Shown: in pieces, positions 15,291-18,065 of the stretch
Layout of the letters: each line of letters begins with the position of its first letter
Position numbering within the stretch: the first letter of the stretch is position 1
Source of the DNA: Cloacimonetes bacterium UBA5210
Lineage (GTDB): Bacteria; Cloacimonadota; Cloacimonadia; Cloacimonadales; Cloacimonadaceae
Assembly (NCBI GenBank): GCA_002412625.1
Contig: DHVK01000007.1
Span: forward strand, 9,310 to 27,374
Length of the DNA stretch: 18,065 bases
Direction: 5' to 3'
Position numbers and translations under genes: made by a program
Notes under the pieces: model-generated
Seen by the model: only the letters and a program-made list of their open reading frames with translations
What the model was told of the DNA's origin: nothing
The model's database searches: none

Positions 15291-16150
15291 AATTCCTGAA
15301 ACCTTGTCTTTATTCTGGTTGAATTATCACTGGAAAGAGAAAACCCAAACTCTTGAAAATTGAAATCCTTTATACATGATTGAAGATGTAGATCTGGGTG
15401 TAATCTTATTTCTGCATAGTTAATACAGGTAGGCTTATCTTGGGAAAAACAGGGAGAATCAACGTAGGTAACAGTAACAAAGTTAGACCCCGAAGTTGGT
15501 AGTTTCCATTTAATAGATCCGTTCATGAGGTTTTTCTCTTCGAAAAGAATCGATCTCAAGATACGAATCACATATTCCTTGATCGACTGATTAGCTGTCT
15601 CATTAATATCTGGCAGAATTTTAATAGGGGTACTATGTTGCCGAGCCCAATTGATTACTTTAAGAATATCATGATGATTATTTCCCGATACAACATGGTT
15701 TAAACCTATCGGGACTCCATATTCTTTACATAAATCAAGTGTAGCTATTAATTTTGTCATGTTCCCGGTTGCAGTAATTATTCTATACTCAACTGTATCA
15801 GTCGATGGGAATTGGACGTTTAACTTCACTTTTGTTTTTGATAAAGATCTAATCAAATCCTGAGTCAGTAGGGATGCATTTGTAGCACATCCAATCTCAA
15901 AATTTGTAGTTCTATCAACATAAGTTATCATATCAATCATTGCAGGGTTTAAAAAGGGCTCTCCTCCGCTGAATTGAACCTCCTTTAACTCTGTGTCTCT
16001 CAAGGAATCGATAACTGCCTTCAACTCATTGTATTTCATGTAAATGGGTTTTGTATCTATGCCTTTTCCCTGACCCTCATTGTGACAAAATGAGCATTGG
16101 TAGTTACACTGGTTAGTTACCAATACTCGTAATCTCTTCCAGAAAGTCAT
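15266..16150 (-). CDS. MoaA-like radical SAM protein (294 aa)
   Basis: A radical S-adenosylmethionine enzyme: C15-NYQ-C19-SF-C22 is the CX3CX2C motif for the 4Fe-4S cluster, EVQFSGGEPFLNP (57-69) the SAM-binding GGE region, and GCATNASLL (87-95) fits strand 3 of the partial barrel. Near the C-terminus C234, C242 and C259 (the last in LHLQSC) could hold an auxiliary cluster, as in MoaA and SPASM/twitch proteins, but spacing differs from the CX2CX13C of MoaA and there is no terminal GG. So it is MoaA-like, not MoaA. The frame opens further upstream (ATG 16216), but I prefer ATG 16148-16150, which overlaps the preceding TGA as ATGA and places the cluster motif at the usual distance from the N-terminus. 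Substrate unknown: a sugar, nucleotide or peptide is possible. Confidence 0.82.
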   Translation of the reverse strand: MTFWKRLRVLVTNQCNYQCSFCHNEGQGKGIDTKPIYMKYNELKAVIDSLRDTELKEVQFSGGEPFLNPAMIDMITYVDRTTNFEIGCATNASLLTQDLIRSLSKTKVKLNVQFPSTDTVEYRIITATGNMTKLIATLDLCKEYGVPIGLNHVVSGNNHHDILKVINWARQHSTPIKILPDINETANQSIKEYVIRILRSILFEEKNLMNGSIKWKLPTSGSNFVTVTYVDSPCFSQDKPTCINYAEIRLHPDLHLQSCIKDFNFQEFGFSLSSDNSTRIKTRFQELWNNFSGN

Positions 16151-17259
16151 GACATCCACACTTTTTGTTTGTAATGATTTTGGATTGCCGAAATGTGATT
16201 GCCAAGAATATCGCATTGTTTGCAGTTATACATCTCAAAGGGTAACACCAAAGTCCCTTTAACATCGCCTGGATGTACTTGAGAACAAATATCCGGCAAA
16301 TTCAGTAAGCCTGCAACCGTTGTTGATCCACCATACAGTTCATTTCTTACCAAATGGATGTTTACGCTAGTATTCCCTTGAAAAACTGCTGAGAAGTATT
16401 GATAACTCGATTCAGAGCAGATGAGATCATAGGATTCATTAGCTTCCAACTTCATTCTCGCTGTTAGCATCTTTATCCTTTGATCAGCCTCAATAAAGTA
16501 CTCATTGCTACCCCCTCTGAATGCGTCAGTTAGATATGGAACTGTATACACAACCTCAGGATGTAACACTCGCAAGTACCCTACGCATTCCTCGTACCCA
16601 TTTATGCTTTTATCAGATATTGAATTTAAACCCAAATGTGAGTATTTTGTATGCTCAATCCGTCGTACTAGGATTTCATTTGCTCTTTGATCAACACCCA
16701 GATTTCGCAAGAGGTCCAAATCTTCTCTTAAGGTATCTATATCGCCAGTGAACATCAGCGTAACCTTATTCAAAGGTGCGTATTTAAGAAGATGATAAAT
16801 TCTCTCCCTTGTCGAGCGAGGTATAATATACTCCCGTTCAGATTGCATAGTCACCAATGACAAGTCTACTGCGAAATTCGATATCCCATTTAAATAATCA
16901 AGCTTGTCCTCTTCAATGTAGCTTCCAGTTGTTACAGTGGTTACTTTCTTTGTTTTAAAATAGTCGGATGTATGCTTTATGAAATCATAAATAAGAGGAT
17001 GTAGATATGGATCACTATGAGGGGCAACAAGTACGCCAGCGCCAAGTCTAACGTAATTCACTGAAGGATTTACGAACGAAAATCCCAAGTACAAATCTTC
17101 TAAACTGATATCAGGGATTTTTGGGTAGCGGCATAACACCGGATCTTCATTGACCTTACAATAGATGCATCCAATACCACAATCCCTTGAACTAATTGGG
17201 ATGTTACCGAACGTAGCAATCTCAAGGGCAAATGCACTTAATTGTTCATTAGTTAACAC
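16147..17259 (-). CDS. DUF512-like radical SAM protein (370 aa)
   Basis: A radical SAM protein: C27-GIG-C31-IY-C34 is CX3CX2C. The C-terminal part (about 276-350) resembles DUF512: YDLICSES, then VRNELYGGSTTVAGLLNLPD (304-323), which parallels the N-FG-x-TVAGLLTG-D pattern of that family, then LVLPFEMYN (337-345). Proteins with DUF512 usually start with a PDZ-like domain before the cluster; here only about 26 residues precede it. C346 and C349 add a late CX2C, possibly an extra metal site. The start is GTG 17257-17259, since an in-frame stop lies two codons upstream; GAGG is at 17270-17273. It overlaps the small cysteine-rich ORF by 11 nt and ends in ATGA with the MoaA-like gene. The activity of DUF512 proteins is not established to my knowledge. 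Family call moderate, radical SAM call strong. Confidence 0.72.
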   Translation of the reverse strand: MLTNEQLSAFALEIATFGNIPISSRDCGIGCIYCKVNEDPVLCRYPKIPDISLEDLYLGFSFVNPSVNYVRLGAGVLVAPHSDPYLHPLIYDFIKHTSDYFKTKKVTTVTTGSYIEEDKLDYLNGISNFAVDLSLVTMQSEREYIIPRSTRERIYHLLKYAPLNKVTLMFTGDIDTLREDLDLLRNLGVDQRANEILVRRIEHTKYSHLGLNSISDKSINGYEECVGYLRVLHPEVVYTVPYLTDAFRGGSNEYFIEADQRIKMLTARMKLEANESYDLICSESSYQYFSAVFQGNTSVNIHLVRNELYGGSTTVAGLLNLPDICSQVHPGDVKGTLVLPFEMYNCKQCDILGNHISAIQNHYKQKVWMS

Positions 17260-17389
17260 AATTCAATATCCTCAAATACAAAGTAAATCTCGTATCGCAA
17301 TCTATTCTTCTTTCCAATTGGCACATGCAAGAATTGAGAATGCACTCTATTTCATTGCACTGTGCTTCTATAGATAAATCACTAATCAT
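17249..17389 (-). CDS. Candidate 46-aa cysteine-rich peptide between radical SAM genes
   Basis: ATG 17387-17389 to TAA 17249-17251 gives 46 residues starting MISDLSIEAQCNEIECIL and ending YLRILNCVN, with six cysteines: C11, C16, C21, C23, C31 and C44 (13 percent). The start is 2 nt after the stop of the upstream radical SAM gene, and the end overlaps the GTG start of the next by 11 nt, as expected for a real operon gene. AAGGGG lies 11 nt before the ATG, a somewhat long spacing. No signal peptide, membrane helix or known leader is seen. It could be a peptide substrate of the flanking radical SAM enzymes (RiPP precursor), a small metal-binding protein, or a chance frame in a 132-bp gap. I do not recognise a family. 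Confidence 0.42.
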   Translation of the reverse strand: MISDLSIEAQCNEIECILNSCMCQLERRIDCDTRFTLYLRILNCVN

Positions 17390-17391
17390 AT

Positions 17392-18065
17392 CTATAGTAA
17401 CCCCTTTGAATTAAGTATCTTAATGTGCTTGTCTGATAGATTATATCCGGTATCAAAAGGAGAAATCTTTCGATCTAGTTTTGACCATTCTTCATTCGAG
17501 GCAGGTGGTATCCAGCCTGATGCAACAAGTTCATTGTACAATTCTGTTCCAGGATAGGGATTATATATCTTAGGCCCGTTGATACTGATGTTATCAAGCA
17601 TAGATAGCTCTTCAATTAAATCAAGTGTTTGGCTTAGTTCATCCGGCGTCTCTCCAGGAAAGAGAATCATGAAGGAAAGCTCTACATTTATACTATAATG
17701 CCCCAACAAACGCATTTTCTCCATGATACTTTTTCTGTTTATCCCTTTGTTAATCTTTCGCAGCACGATATCTGAACCTGACTCTATACCAATATAAATC
17801 CGATTTACATTCAGTCGATCCGCTTTATTGAGAAACTCAACATCAATATTGTTCAAGTCAACTTCTACAAAGCTGGGCATTTTGTACCTATCGATTATTT
17901 TCCATGCTCTATCTTTATCTACAAACATGTTATCATCATAAAACAACCAGCCTTCAACACCATGGTTTTCAATCAGCCAATCCATTTCCACAAACACACT
18001 GTTTATATTGTAACCACGCCATTTGAATCTATTTATTGCACTGACCCTGTCCCATTTTTTACACC
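17392..18065 (-). CDS. B12-type radical SAM protein, C-terminal part (5' end outside window)
   Basis: The frame is open to the right edge; a GTG at 17997 is internal because matching family sequence continues upstream of it (CKKWDRVSAINRFKWRGY). The roughly 223 visible residues match the radical SAM half of cobalamin-binding-type proteins: VFVEMDWLIENHGVEGWLFY followed by DDN, then IYIGIESGSD, INKGINRKS, LSFMILFPGETPDEL and YNPYPGTELYNEL. The B12-binding domain and most of the cluster motif lie outside; the Cys at the very edge (18061-18063) may be the third Cys of CX3CX2C. Enzymes of this type do radical methylations, ring contractions and other C-C chemistry. It is probably an upstream member of the same operon, ending 2 nt before the cysteine-rich ORF. 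Substrate unknown. Confidence 0.82.
   Translation of the reverse strand, partial: CKKWDRVSAINRFKWRGYNINSVFVEMDWLIENHGVEGWLFYDDNMFVDKDRAWKIIDRYKMPSFVEVDLNNIDVEFLNKADRLNVNRIYIGIESGSDIVLRKINKGINRKSIMEKMRLLGHYSINVELSFMILFPGETPDELSQTLDLIEELSMLDNISINGPKIYNPYPGTELYNELVASGWIPPASNEEWSKLDRKISPFDTGYNLSDKHIKILNSKGLL

Noticed and set aside
16151..16216. 22-residue upstream extension of the MoaA-like protein (ATG 16214-16216)
   Set aside because: It would overlap the preceding gene by 70 nt; the ATGA junction at 16147-16150 gives a more usual start and cluster position.
17165..17377. 70-codon + strand frame antisense to the DUF512-like start and the Cys-rich ORF
   Set aside because: Overlaps the conserved radical SAM N-terminus antisense and runs against the operon; the operon-aligned - strand ORF is the better reading.

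Overview
The window looks like a chromosomal piece of an anaerobic, Gram-negative bacterium of the Fibrobacteres-Chlorobi-Bacteroidetes type, possibly a Cloacimonadota-like lineage. This is inference. It rests on a secreted protein with a C-terminal type IX secretion (T9SS) sorting domain, on double-receiver/PEP-synthase-type ATP-grasp proteins of a kind I associate with such bacteria, on an NADP-type glutamate dehydrogenase, and on strong AGGAGG-like ribosome binding sites. No rRNA, tRNA, CRISPR array, transposase or integrase was seen.

Left part (1-11028, all + strand, moderate GC). The window opens in the 3' half of tryptophanyl-tRNA synthetase (trpS), closed by a clear intrinsic terminator. 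A 540-bp gap rich in inverted repeats follows. Next come two adjacent, end-to-end homologous proteins of about 980 residues. Each has two receiver-like domains, a PEP-synthase-type ATP-grasp domain and a conserved C-terminal block, but no phosphohistidine domain and no PEP-binding barrel. The first keeps a phosphorylatable Asp in its second receiver; the second has Asn there. Then follow glutamate dehydrogenase (gdhA), a soluble orphan histidine kinase, an array of about five mini-hairpins, and a T9SS-exported protein.

Boundary (11029-11779). This non-coding stretch holds two near-copies of the trpS terminator cassette, a heptanucleotide tandem repeat (seven copies plus a partial), and a set of degenerate 20-22-bp repeats. 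It separates the conserved-looking genes from a more AT-rich block.

Right part (11780-18065, all - strand, AT-richer). This is a tightly packed operon read from the right edge inwards: a B12-type radical SAM protein (5' cut by the window), a 46-codon ORF with six cysteines, a DUF512-like radical SAM protein, a MoaA-like radical SAM protein, a class I methyltransferase, a glycosyltransferase-polysaccharide deacetylase fusion, and a MurG/GT28-like glycosyltransferase. Adjacent genes overlap, twice as ATGA stop/start junctions, so translation is probably coupled. The set resembles an uncharacterised biosynthetic cluster (modified peptide, aminoglycoside-like sugar conjugate or surface glycan). 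The small cysteine-rich ORF, placed 2 nt after one radical SAM gene and overlapping the start of the next, is the most intriguing single element. Its status as a precursor peptide is a hypothesis only.
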